Shown here piece after piece: positions 8,556 through 14,148 of a stretch of DNA of 14,148 nucleotides (the stretch's first letter is position 1; every line of letters starts with the position of its first letter). The stretch comes from Clostridia bacterium (GTDB taxonomy: Bacteria; Bacillota; Clostridia; Christensenellales; CAG-138). Where the stretch lies: positions 1 to 14,148 of the forward strand of contig JAEDJH010000041.1 in assembly GCA_016296415.1 (NCBI GenBank), given 5' to 3'. The notes under the pieces were generated by a model. The model saw only the letters and a list, made by a program, of their open reading frames with translations. It had not been told where the DNA came from and did not search any database. The position numbers were made by a program, and so were the translations under genes.

Positions 8556-8584
8556 ATTGTACTTCAAAACGATGGATATAACAA
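8556..8584 (-). promoter_or_regulatory. Sigma-A-type promoter of the murB operon
   Basis: On the minus strand, TTGTTA (8584-8579) and TACAAT (8561-8556) are separated by exactly 17 bases, matching the -35 and -10 consensus at four and five of six positions. The predicted RNA start near 8549 leaves a leader of about 25 bases holding the murB ribosome binding site. It would drive murB-rapZ-whiA-dnaE-pfkA-rlmD. The 75-base gap holds nothing else I could recognise, and no terminator for the gene upstream. Confidence 0.7.
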
Positions 8585-8599
8585 GCGGTAATTCAGCAT

Positions 8600-9601
8600 T
8601 TATTCCGAGAGCGCATCATAAAGGCTCTGTACCGTCTTGCTCTCAAAAGTCGGTCTTTCCTCAAGCTTTATTGCCGGAAAAAGCCCTATCCGGGTCAGCG
8701 CAGCCTGAGCGTCAGGCTCGGTTATCAGCTTTATAAGCTCCATTATGTATTCAAGTTTCAGTTCGTTTACTTCCTTGTCAATGCCCAAATACTGATAAAG
8801 ATCCGTGTATTCGCCGATAGGATATGTCTGCACGGAAAATCTGCCCTCGCTTCCGCTTATTCGCTCCATATCCCCGGTTGTCCGTATATCGGCAATCGCA
8901 CAAAGCGCCTCATTCGCCTTAAAAAACTCATAACCCACGCACTCACAGCCAAGCCCAAGCTCCGCCGCCGCCTTTTCGCTCCCCGCCAGAAAATAAATCC
9001 TGGAGTTTGACCTTATACCGGCAACGTCGATTTTCCCGGCATTATTTCTCAGCCAATCGGCCGCTTTTTCGCCCTCCCCCGGCGGTTCTCCCGGGCACAT
9101 ATTAAGCAAATCATTGTTTAGCATAAGCATATACCCCGAAAACGTATAGCACACGCTTCTATCGGGCGCACGACCGACGGCCGCCCTGCAGTTTTCGGCA
9201 TATTCGATGCCGGTTAATTCGTCGGTTGGTAATCGGTACAGGTTTTCATCGGTGATAAGCCCCTCGGGAAAGGAGTATATATCCGCCCGTTCATTCCGCT
9301 GTATTCGCTCACGGTACTCCTCAACGGTCATTGCCGACACCTCGACATACACGCCGAAATGCCTTTTTTCGAGCCGTTTCGCCCTGCCCTTCAGCCATTC
9401 GCCGAGGCTTCCTATATACGGCTTGAACCCGACGATATGCCAAAGCTCTATAACCCCCGAAAAAGGCTCTTCCTTATGCTCAAACCACTCCTTGTACGGA
9501 TCTTTGCCGATGCTTCTTGCAAAGTAATCGGGCATCAGCACAAGATAGGCGGCAATCAGCAGGGTTACGATTATAGATACTATACGTCTTTTTGCGCTCA
9601 T
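8600..9601 (-). CDS. Membrane-anchored extracellular solute-binding-like protein (orphan)
   Basis: A 333-residue protein resembling family 1 (sugar-type) ABC solute-binding proteins, though shorter than their usual 400-450. Residues 5-24 form an N-terminal signal or membrane anchor (RRIVSIIVTLLIAAYLVL); no lipobox Cys follows, unlike most Gram-positive binding proteins. Family-like features are the first strand VIELWHIVG (50-58), ADIYSFPEGLI (106-116), CYTFSGYMLMLNNDLL (151-166), and a C-terminal stretch at 280-310 where an EYIMELIKLI helix is followed by AQAALTRIGLFPA. No permease or ATPase gene is adjacent. It lies 104 bases after the propeller gene and 75 bases before the murB start. ATG at 9601 has GGGAG eight bases upstream, inside a stable hairpin. 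The assignment rests on motif resemblance, so substrate and role are unknown. Confidence 0.65.
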   Translation of the reverse strand: MSAKRRIVSIIVTLLIAAYLVLMPDYFARSIGKDPYKEWFEHKEEPFSGVIELWHIVGFKPYIGSLGEWLKGRAKRLEKRHFGVYVEVSAMTVEEYRERIQRNERADIYSFPEGLITDENLYRLPTDELTGIEYAENCRAAVGRAPDRSVCYTFSGYMLMLNNDLLNMCPGEPPGEGEKAADWLRNNAGKIDVAGIRSNSRIYFLAGSEKAAAELGLGCECVGYEFFKANEALCAIADIRTTGDMERISGSEGRFSVQTYPIGEYTDLYQYLGIDKEVNELKLEYIMELIKLITEPDAQAALTRIGLFPAIKLEERPTFESKTVQSLYDALSE

Positions 9602-9603
9602 GA

Positions 9604-9643
9604 AAAACTCTCCCGCACTTCGTTTATCAAGCAGGAGAGTTTT
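9604..9643 (-). promoter_or_regulatory. Perfect 10-bp inverted repeat covering the ribosome binding site of the solute-binding-like gene
   Basis: In the minus-strand RNA, AAAACTCTCC (9643-9634) pairs perfectly with GGAGAGTTTT (9613-9604) around a 20-base loop. The second arm contains the only ribosome binding site (GGGAGAG) of the gene starting at 9601, and ends three bases before its ATG. The arm also ends in a T-run (TTTTT), so the element may act as the terminator of the propeller gene upstream, as a translational switch, or both. The rest of the gap (9644-9705) has a weaker stem, CTGCA/TGCAG, at about 9661-9680, and no convincing promoter. Confidence 0.55.
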
Positions 9644-9705
9644 GTTCTTTTCGGTCGCCCCTGCAGTAATAAATATGCAGACGGCGCTGTTTATTATGTT
9701 TTTGA

Positions 9706-11481
9706 TCAGCTCAATTTGATGCCGTATATCTTGGATGCGCGCGTACCGATAACAATCATGTTGCCAAACGCCGCAGGGCTTCCCTCAAAGTTGCCCTCAA
9801 GCTCCAAAGTACTGTAAAGCTCTCCCGTCCTTGCATCGAACAGGTATGCCGTTCCGCTCGAGTCGAAGGTAACGATATAGCCGTCGCCGTTGTCGTCGTA
9901 CAGGACTATCGGCGATGAATAGCTGTAGCGTTTAAGCTGCTTTACCCATACCTTCTCGCCGGTCTCCTTGCTGTATGCAACGAGTGTTCCCATCGTTTCG
10001 GTATCGACAGTCATGGCATAGGATACAAACACAAGGTCGGACACATTGTTTTTGCCGTTGGCCGGACTTGCCTGAACGCCGCCGGAAACATTTGTCCTCG
10101 TGCAGCGATAACCCTCGTCCTTCCAAATTATTTCACCCGTTACGGCGTTTATCTTCCAAAACGGTATTCGGGCTATTTCGTTGCTGTCGGCGGTCCAATG
10201 CGACGACGTTCCGATATAGATGAACGCCTCACCGGTTTCCTTGTCAAGCTCGAATATCGGCGTGCAGTTCGTATCATCGAGCACATCCTGCATCCATATA
10301 ACCTTCATCGTGTTGACATCGATGCAGAAAAGATTTCCCGCATTATCCGCAACATACATATAGTTTCTCCAAAATACCGGACTCGTTTCAAAGCCAAGCC
10401 AATATTTGGAAGATCCGCCCGTCCTTGTGCGCTCGGTAGTGTATCTCCACTTGAGAATGTTGTCGGGAGATATGCTTATCGTGCCGTTCACTTTGTCAAA
10501 GTTCGTGTTGAGCCTGAACCTGTAGATTATGCCCGTCTCGGAAGCGTAAGTAACGCTGTCCGTCGCCGCATCCACGAGCGTCGCCGCATCAAAGCCCTTG
10601 AAAGAGCGCAGTGAATATTTGTCGCCTCCTCCGTAGTTGTAAAGCTCGGTGCCGTCGATGAGGCTGAAAATAAAGTTTTTCGCACCTCCGTTGGGGCCGC
10701 TGTCGCCCGCACCGACATACAAAAGGGGATAACCCCTCGGGTCTATCGCACCCGAGCCCTTGAACGTCCATCCGCCCCTTATCTTATCCCTTGTGAACGA
10801 GCCGTCCTCAAGGTCAAGGAAGTAAATATAGCTTGCCTCGGTCGCATAGACTATCTCGACAAGTCCCTCCTTCGCCTTTTTGGAGTCATAGATATTCATA
10901 ATGTCTATGGTGTCTTTATCCCACTCGACTATCAAGGGCTGTCCCGTCCAACCGACGCCGAACCACGAGCCGCTTCCCGTTCCCTTTTCAATGCTTCCGG
11001 GGATCTCCTGCGTCCATACAAGCTCAAGCGTCTTGTTCGTGACCGTTCCCGCCGTGCCGTAGGTAGCATCGTCCCTGAAGTGATTTCCTCTGAAGGTGGT
11101 AATACCCCTCACCTCTGAGGCATATACAAAATCGTCCTCAAAATACGTCCTGAATGCGGAACTGTATTCCTCTATATCATCGCCGTCAAGCTGCATATCA
11201 AAGCGCAGTCCGAAAGCCTCGGGCATTGTAGAATCAACCGAATACGGATCGGGTATCAGGATCGGCGTTGGCGTCGGCTCCTCAGTCGGCTCGATCGTAA
11301 CAACAACAGCGCCTTCTGTTTCATTGGGTGTTGCCGTGCCGAAGGCTATATCATGTACGGTGCCGCCATCCTCTTTGTCGCATGCCTTGGCTAAAAGCAC
11401 AACAGCAGCCACCGCTGCGATCAACAAAAACAGAATAACAAAGAATTTTGGCTTTATTCTGTATCTTCTGCCCCTCTTCAT
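9706..11481 (-). CDS. Membrane-anchored PQQ-like beta-propeller repeat protein
   Basis: A 591-residue exported protein. Residues 1-12 are basic, 13-31 form a membrane segment or signal anchor, and 62-79 are a Pro/Thr-rich linker (TPTP) that would hold the rest off the membrane. Residues about 120-591 look like a PQQ-type (quinoprotein-like) beta-propeller: repeated blade endings such as GNLFCIDVNTMKVIW (382-396), INAVTGEIIWK (444-454), YSKETGEKVW (503-512) and LFDARTGELY (547-556). GITTFRGNHFRD (126-137) precedes the first blade. D529, N531 and D533 in DDNGDG form a possible calcium loop. C34 lies after the membrane segment but has Lys at -2, a poor lipobox. Such propellers in Clostridia usually lack a bound PQQ cofactor and act as binding scaffolds; the function here is unknown. 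ATG at 11481 has AAGGTG about four bases upstream, and the gene has its own strong promoter. Confidence 0.8.
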   Translation of the reverse strand: MKRGRRYRIKPKFFVILFLLIAAVAAVVLLAKACDKEDGGTVHDIAFGTATPNETEGAVVVTIEPTEEPTPTPILIPDPYSVDSTMPEAFGLRFDMQLDGDDIEEYSSAFRTYFEDDFVYASEVRGITTFRGNHFRDDATYGTAGTVTNKTLELVWTQEIPGSIEKGTGSGSWFGVGWTGQPLIVEWDKDTIDIMNIYDSKKAKEGLVEIVYATEASYIYFLDLEDGSFTRDKIRGGWTFKGSGAIDPRGYPLLYVGAGDSGPNGGAKNFIFSLIDGTELYNYGGGDKYSLRSFKGFDAATLVDAATDSVTYASETGIIYRFRLNTNFDKVNGTISISPDNILKWRYTTERTRTGGSSKYWLGFETSPVFWRNYMYVADNAGNLFCIDVNTMKVIWMQDVLDDTNCTPIFELDKETGEAFIYIGTSSHWTADSNEIARIPFWKINAVTGEIIWKDEGYRCTRTNVSGGVQASPANGKNNVSDLVFVSYAMTVDTETMGTLVAYSKETGEKVWVKQLKRYSYSSPIVLYDDNGDGYIVTFDSSGTAYLFDARTGELYSTLELEGNFEGSPAAFGNMIVIGTRASKIYGIKLS

Positions 11482-11496
11482 AAATCACCTTATCTC

Positions 11497-11537
11497 CGCC
11501 GCCGTTAAAACCGCAGCGGCGAAGCAGCTCCTTTCAT
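11497..11537 (-). promoter_or_regulatory. Leader of the propeller gene: hairpin and possible 10-codon reading frame
   Basis: The roughly 92-base leader between the predicted RNA start (about 11573) and ATG at 11481 holds an eight-pair GC-rich stem, CGCCGCTG (11521-11514) with CGGCGGCG (11504-11497), one G-U and a nine-base loop. No T-run follows. A small frame, ATG at 11537 to TAA at 11507-11505, would encode MKGAASPLRF, with AAGG eight bases upstream of its ATG and its stop in the hairpin loop. The hairpin is seen directly; translation of the small frame is speculation. Confidence 0.35.
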
Positions 11538-11579
11538 GCAGCCAGCCTTGAAACAATATCCTTCAAAGCAATAATGCGT

Positions 11580-11608
11580 ATTATACATCATTTCCCGCTA
11601 ACGTTCAA
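11580..11608 (-). promoter_or_regulatory. Sigma-A-type promoter of the propeller gene
   Basis: On the minus strand, TTGAAC (11608-11603) and a perfect TATAAT (11585-11580) are 17 bases apart, a near-consensus promoter. It begins 31 bases after the stop of the VanW-domain gene, with no terminator-like hairpin between, so read-through from that gene is possible. The -35 lies in a small palindrome, CGTTGAACG. Confidence 0.8.
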
Positions 11609-11638
11609 CGAATATATTATTAACATCGGAAAAATGCC

Positions 11639-12967
11639 CTACTTTGAGGCATAATACAGATCCGACGACACCCTGTACAGCGTCGAAAACGGCTCGTATC
11701 TGTCCTCCGATACAAGCTGTCTTTCCAGGAGCTGCCCGCTTGCATCGTAAAACTCCCTGTACGTTCTGACTATATAGCCCTCTTTTCCCTTGCGCTCCCG
11801 CTTCTTCGTGTTGTCGGGAAGCTCACTGTCAAGCTCGTATTCATCGGTCGGCTGGGCAATCGTTTCAATACAATCCGTCTTTATTTCAATGTAAGCATAG
11901 TCCGATGAGGGCTTTCCCACGATGCACACGGTCATGCTGCAGTCGGTTTCATCCGCAATCGCAAAAATATATGCGCTCGCACCGCTTGTATTTGTAAAAA
12001 TGAGATCGGGGCCTCCGGTGCTTATCGTCGCATCCCGCCCCTTTTCGATATAGCCCATTGGCCACGAATGGTGATATCTTTCGTTTATCTCAAAATTCGC
12101 CAATAATGCGGCGTTGTACAGCGTTGTCGATACCTGGCACACTCCTCCGCCGTACTCCTGCTCGTATTTCCCGTTTCTGATGCCGGGCGCCGTCCTCCAT
12201 CCGTTTTCCTCCGTCCTGTCGCCAAGCACTTTATTCGTATCAAAGGACTCACCGGCTAAAATACAGCTTCCGTTTATAAGCTCCGCCGCCTTTACAATGT
12301 TGAAAACCCGATTTTCCGCATTAAACGGCTCTTCCTTAAACGATGTGCTGAACTTTGCAAGAAGCGTATGCTCCTGCCTTGCCTCCTGTACGCTGTATTC
12401 GGGCGGCAGCTTTACGCCCTCCGCAAAAAGCTCTATTCCGTCCTCGACAATCATACCGTCCATTGCTTCGGCAAGCTTCTCCGCATCCACTTCAAAGCCC
12501 TCCGTACCGCCCGAAAAATCGAAATAGCCGTCCGCCTCCGCATTGAAGCAAACCTTTGCATCCTCCGGCTCACGGTTCAGCTCCTTCACAAGCTCGCCGA
12601 TGCGCTCCGCATCACCCGAGGTATCGAACAAAACCGTAGTTTCAAGCGTTTTGTTTTCATCTCCGAAAAGGTCGGTACCTCCCTGCAGCGCCTCATCGAT
12701 AACCGCCTCCGTATCTGTTTTCACCGAAAGCTTGTCCGCAGTAAACTCGACGCTGTCACCCACGTCATTGGTAACCGTTACGGTGCATTCAATAAGCCGT
12801 TTTTGGACCCCGGCCTGTACCTTTTCAATCGCCTCTGCCCGTGAAAGCCCTGAAATGTCAATGCCGTCGATATACACATTTTGCCCAACGGTTCCATTAT
12901 CCTCCGTACACCCGATAAGCACGGTTAAAAACAGTATCAAAATCAGCGTCGCAAATCTCTTTCGCAT
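11639..12967 (-). CDS. VanW family lipoprotein with YoaR-like N-terminal domain
   Basis: A 442-residue protein. Residues 1-20 are a lipoprotein signal peptide with lipobox LIGC, so C20 would be lipidated and the protein held on the outer face of the membrane. Residues about 29-165 resemble the putative peptidoglycan-binding (YoaR-like) domain found before VanW. The VanW domain is at about 200-352, with its signature GGGVCQVSTTLYNA at 273-286. The tail, about 394-434 (REFYDASGQLLERQLV), resembles a G5-type domain. VanW is named after a gene in some vancomycin-resistance clusters, but its biochemical role is unknown; no van genes are here and resistance should not be inferred. The ATG at 12967 (AAGGA nine bases upstream) was preferred to an in-frame start at 13075, which would add 36 residues running back through the terminator. 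I saw no clear promoter in the 126-base gap upstream. Confidence 0.88.
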   Translation of the reverse strand: MRKRFATLILILFLTVLIGCTEDNGTVGQNVYIDGIDISGLSRAEAIEKVQAGVQKRLIECTVTVTNDVGDSVEFTADKLSVKTDTEAVIDEALQGGTDLFGDENKTLETTVLFDTSGDAERIGELVKELNREPEDAKVCFNAEADGYFDFSGGTEGFEVDAEKLAEAMDGMIVEDGIELFAEGVKLPPEYSVQEARQEHTLLAKFSTSFKEEPFNAENRVFNIVKAAELINGSCILAGESFDTNKVLGDRTEENGWRTAPGIRNGKYEQEYGGGVCQVSTTLYNAALLANFEINERYHHSWPMGYIEKGRDATISTGGPDLIFTNTSGASAYIFAIADETDCSMTVCIVGKPSSDYAYIEIKTDCIETIAQPTDEYELDSELPDNTKKRERKGKEGYIVRTYREFYDASGQLLERQLVSEDRYEPFSTLYRVSSDLYYASK

Positions 12968-13052
12968 AATCGTTTTTCCTTTTTTCTTTTTAATATGCCC
13001 CGAATATTCATAAAATAAAAAGACTTGAGTGAGTAAATGCGAGTACGATAAA

Positions 13053-13073
13053 GGAGGCGGATATACCGCCTCC
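13053..13073 (-). terminator. Intrinsic terminator after the rubrerythrin-rubredoxin operon
   Basis: In the minus-strand RNA, GGAGGCGG (13073-13066) pairs perfectly with CCGCCTCC (13060-13053) around a five-base loop, followed by TTTATC. It begins 20 bases after the rubredoxin stop. The T-run is short, so termination may be incomplete. The rest of the gap down to 12968 is AT-rich with no convincing promoter for the VanW-domain gene. Confidence 0.65.
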
Positions 13074-13093
13074 ATGTTTTGGTTTTGGTTTAC

Positions 13094-13249
13094 TTATGCT
13101 TCGGTAAACGCATCCTTGCCAAGTCCGCAAATTGGGCATACCCAATCATCGGGTATATCTTCAAATGCGGTGCCGGGTGCAATGCCGCCGTCGGGATCAC
13201 CTGCAGCCGGATCATAGACATAACCACAGGGGCATTCAAACTTTTTCAT
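13094..13249 (-). CDS. Rubredoxin with a shortened first Cys knuckle
   Basis: A small cytoplasmic one-iron electron carrier of 51 residues. The family pattern is clear: GYVYDPAAGDPDGGIAPGTA (9-28), then DDWVCPICG at 34-42. Four Cys residues could bind iron: C6, C8, C38 and C41. The second pair has the normal C-x-x-C form, but the first is C-P-C with one residue between instead of two, a one-residue deletion against the usual rubredoxin. ATG at 13249 has AAGGAG nine bases upstream. The gene follows the reverse rubrerythrin by 22 bases and precedes a terminator, so the two are very likely co-transcribed. The likely job, by analogy with Clostridium acetobutylicum, is passing electrons from an NADH:rubredoxin oxidoreductase (not in this window) to the rubrerythrin. 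Confidence 0.93.
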   Translation of the reverse strand: MKKFECPCGYVYDPAAGDPDGGIAPGTAFEDIPDDWVCPICGLGKDAFTEA

Positions 13250-13271
13250 AGAATATTACTCCTTGCAAAAA

Positions 13272-13817
13272 TCAGTTGAAATACCTGTCCAGCAGTCCCT
13301 TAAATGCTTTGCCGTGGCGAGCTTCATCACGGGCCATCTCGTGGACGGTGTCGTGGATTGCATCGAGATTCTGTTTCTTTGCCATGGCTGCAAGGTCAAC
13401 CTTGCCCTGGGTTGCGCCAAATTCCGCAGCAACACGCAGTTCAAGATTCTTCTTGGTGCTGTCGGTTACGCACTCGCCGAGAAGCTCCGCAAACTTTGCG
13501 GCATGCTCCGCTTCCTCGAAAGCAATGCGCTTATATGCCTCGGCAACCTCGGGATAGCCCTCACGGTCGGCAACACGGCTCATTGCAAGGTACATACCTA
13601 CTTCGGTGCATTCGCCCTCGAAGTTGGCACGCAGACCGGCTATGATCTCGGGATCCACGCCCTTAGCAATGCCGACAACGTGCTCCGCCGCCCAAACCAT
13701 ATTCTCTTCCTTCAGTTCCTCAAACTTGCTTGCGGGAACTTTGCATACGGGGCAATTTTCGGGAGCGGCGTCACCCTCGTGGATGTATCCGCATACAGTA
13801 CAACGAAACTTCTTCAT
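13272..13817 (-). CDS. Reverse rubrerythrin (rubredoxin domain N-terminal, diiron domain C-terminal)
   Basis: A 181-residue non-haem iron enzyme of anaerobes that reduces hydrogen peroxide, and in C. acetobutylicum also oxygen, to water. Domain order is reversed relative to classical rubrerythrin: a rubredoxin-like domain comes first (1-35, with C6, C9, C22 and C25), then a four-helix ferritin-like diiron domain (about 57-178). Diiron ligands can be read from E69, E102/H105 (EEAEH) and E165/H168 (DEARH), with further Glu residues around 126-132. The length is typical for reverse rubrerythrins. ATG at 13817 has GGAGG ten bases upstream, and a strong promoter precedes it. It heads a two-gene operon with the rubredoxin. 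In C. acetobutylicum the reverse rubrerythrins are under the peroxide sensor PerR; a partial PerR-like sequence overlaps the -10 here. Confidence 0.95.
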   Translation of the reverse strand: MKKFRCTVCGYIHEGDAAPENCPVCKVPASKFEELKEENMVWAAEHVVGIAKGVDPEIIAGLRANFEGECTEVGMYLAMSRVADREGYPEVAEAYKRIAFEEAEHAAKFAELLGECVTDSTKKNLELRVAAEFGATQGKVDLAAMAKKQNLDAIHDTVHEMARDEARHGKAFKGLLDRYFN

Positions 13818-13841
13818 AAAAGAAATACCTCCATAATTTTG

Positions 13842-13856
13842 TTAATTTAATTATAA
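13842..13856 (-). promoter_or_regulatory. Candidate PerR-like operator overlapping the -10
   Basis: TTATAATTAAATTAA on the minus strand matches the B. subtilis PerR box (TTATAATNATTATAA) at 12 of 15 positions, with the first half site perfect. The matching half is also the -10 hexamer and the region is AT-rich, so a chance match is quite possible. Its place over the promoter of a reverse rubrerythrin makes it worth listing. Confidence 0.3.
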
Positions 13857-13878
13857 TATCATTTTCACCGTATTTCAA
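13850..13878 (-). promoter_or_regulatory. Sigma-A-type promoter of the rubrerythrin-rubredoxin operon
   Basis: On the minus strand, TTGAAA (13878-13873) and a perfect TATAAT (13855-13850) are 17 bases apart, nearly consensus. The predicted RNA start near 13843 gives a leader of about 25 bases with the GGAGG ribosome binding site. Confidence 0.8.
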
Positions 13879-13879
13879 C

Positions 13880-13895
13880 AGTTTGCTGTCAAACT
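13880..13895. repeat. Inverted repeat just upstream of the rubrerythrin -35
   Basis: AGTTTG and CAAACT form a perfect six-base inverted repeat with a four-base spacer, one base upstream of the -35 element. A second, overlapping inverted repeat (ACAG/CTGT) shares its centre. It could be an operator or chance; on the plus strand a T-run follows, but no plus-strand gene ends here. Confidence 0.35.
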
Positions 13896-13903
13896 TTTTG
13901 TAC

Positions 13904-14148
13904 CTACTTTGAAATATTGATGAATCTTGGCACTACATCCCTGCCGTTTACCGTAAGAAGGCACACCGTCTTGTTCATTCCGCCCCTCGGAAGGCTCGGA
14001 CTGCCGGGGTTGATTATAAGTATCTCGCCGCACATCTCTATGCACGGTATATGCGTATGACCGTAAACCGCCACGCCGCAGCCAAGCTCCTCCGCACGGT
14101 ATTTTATGCGGAGATTATCGTACTTCACACCGTATTTATGTCCGTGGC
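13904..14148 (-). CDS. YfcE/MJ0936-type metallophosphoesterase (5' part outside window)
   Basis: The last 80 residues of a calcineurin-like phosphoesterase of the small YfcE/MJ0936 group, cytoplasmic metal-dependent phosphodiesterases. The frame is open to the window edge and starts inside the HGHKYGV motif, followed by VAVYGHTHIP (a metal-binding GHTH) and INPGSPSLPRGG, both hallmarks of the group. The N-terminal metal-binding DxH and GD/GNH motifs would lie beyond the window. The GTG at 14128 is an internal Val, not the start. The TAG stop is 86 bases before the rubrerythrin start. The next genes have their own promoter, so no functional link is implied. The natural substrate of this group is mostly unknown. 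Confidence 0.88.
   Translation of the reverse strand, partial: HGHKYGVKYDNLRIKYRAEELGCGVAVYGHTHIPCIEMCGEILIINPGSPSLPRGGMNKTVCLLTVNGRDVVPRFINISK

Noticed and set aside
9359..9817. Plus-strand frame of 152 codons spanning the gap between the propeller and solute-binding-like genes
   Set aside because: It covers parts of two real minus-strand genes and the hairpin, with no ribosome binding site or recognisable domain.
11639..12967. Vancomycin resistance determinant
   Set aside because: Only a VanW domain is present, which is widespread in Clostridia without resistance; no vanHAX, vanRS or vanY-like gene is in the window.
12968..13052. Promoter for the VanW-domain gene
   Set aside because: Several AT-rich hexamers resemble a -10, but none has an acceptable -35 at 16-18 bases.
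12968..13075. 36-residue N-terminal extension of the VanW-domain protein
   Set aside because: It would run through the terminator hairpin and bury the lipoprotein signal peptide; the ATG at 12967 has a ribosome binding site and a proper lipobox.

Overview
The window is a compact stretch of a Firmicutes (Clostridia-like) chromosome from an anaerobe. This is inferred from the murB-rapZ-whiA gene group, AGGAGG-type ribosome binding sites, a reverse rubrerythrin/rubredoxin pair, and VanW-family and PQQ-like propeller surface proteins. All eleven protein genes lie on the minus strand, so transcription runs from high to low coordinates. No RNA gene, insertion sequence, CRISPR array or phage gene was seen, and no gap between genes exceeds about 160 bases.

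Layout in transcription order. 14148-13904: the 3' end of a YfcE/MJ0936-type metallophosphoesterase, cut by the window edge. 13895-13053: an oxygen/peroxide-defence operon with its own near-consensus promoter, a reverse rubrerythrin, a 51-residue rubredoxin and an intrinsic terminator. 12967-8600: three exported or membrane-anchored proteins, namely a VanW-domain lipoprotein, a beta-propeller protein with its own strong promoter, and an orphan solute-binding-like protein whose ribosome binding site sits in a perfect hairpin. 8584-1: a tightly packed housekeeping operon from one sigma-A-type promoter, murB - rapZ - whiA - dnaE - pfkA - rlmD. It shows a one-base stop/start overlap (whiA/dnaE) and a one-base spacing (pfkA/rlmD). 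rlmD is cut a few codons from its end.

The housekeeping operon joins peptidoglycan precursor synthesis (MurB), a P-loop NTPase (RapZ/YvcJ), a division-linked DNA-binding protein (WhiA), a C-family replicative polymerase (DnaE), ATP-dependent phosphofructokinase (PfkA) and a 23S rRNA uracil methyltransferase (RlmD/RlmCD type). Unusually, the yvcK gene normally found between rapZ and whiA in Firmicutes is absent.

I found no clearly new multi-gene system. The best leads are the missing yvcK, the shortened C-x-C knuckle of the rubredoxin, a DnaE with a complete PHP metal-site set, the hairpin that buries the ribosome binding site of the solute-binding-like gene, a hairpin starting at the dnaE stop codon, and a candidate PerR-like site at the rubrerythrin promoter.
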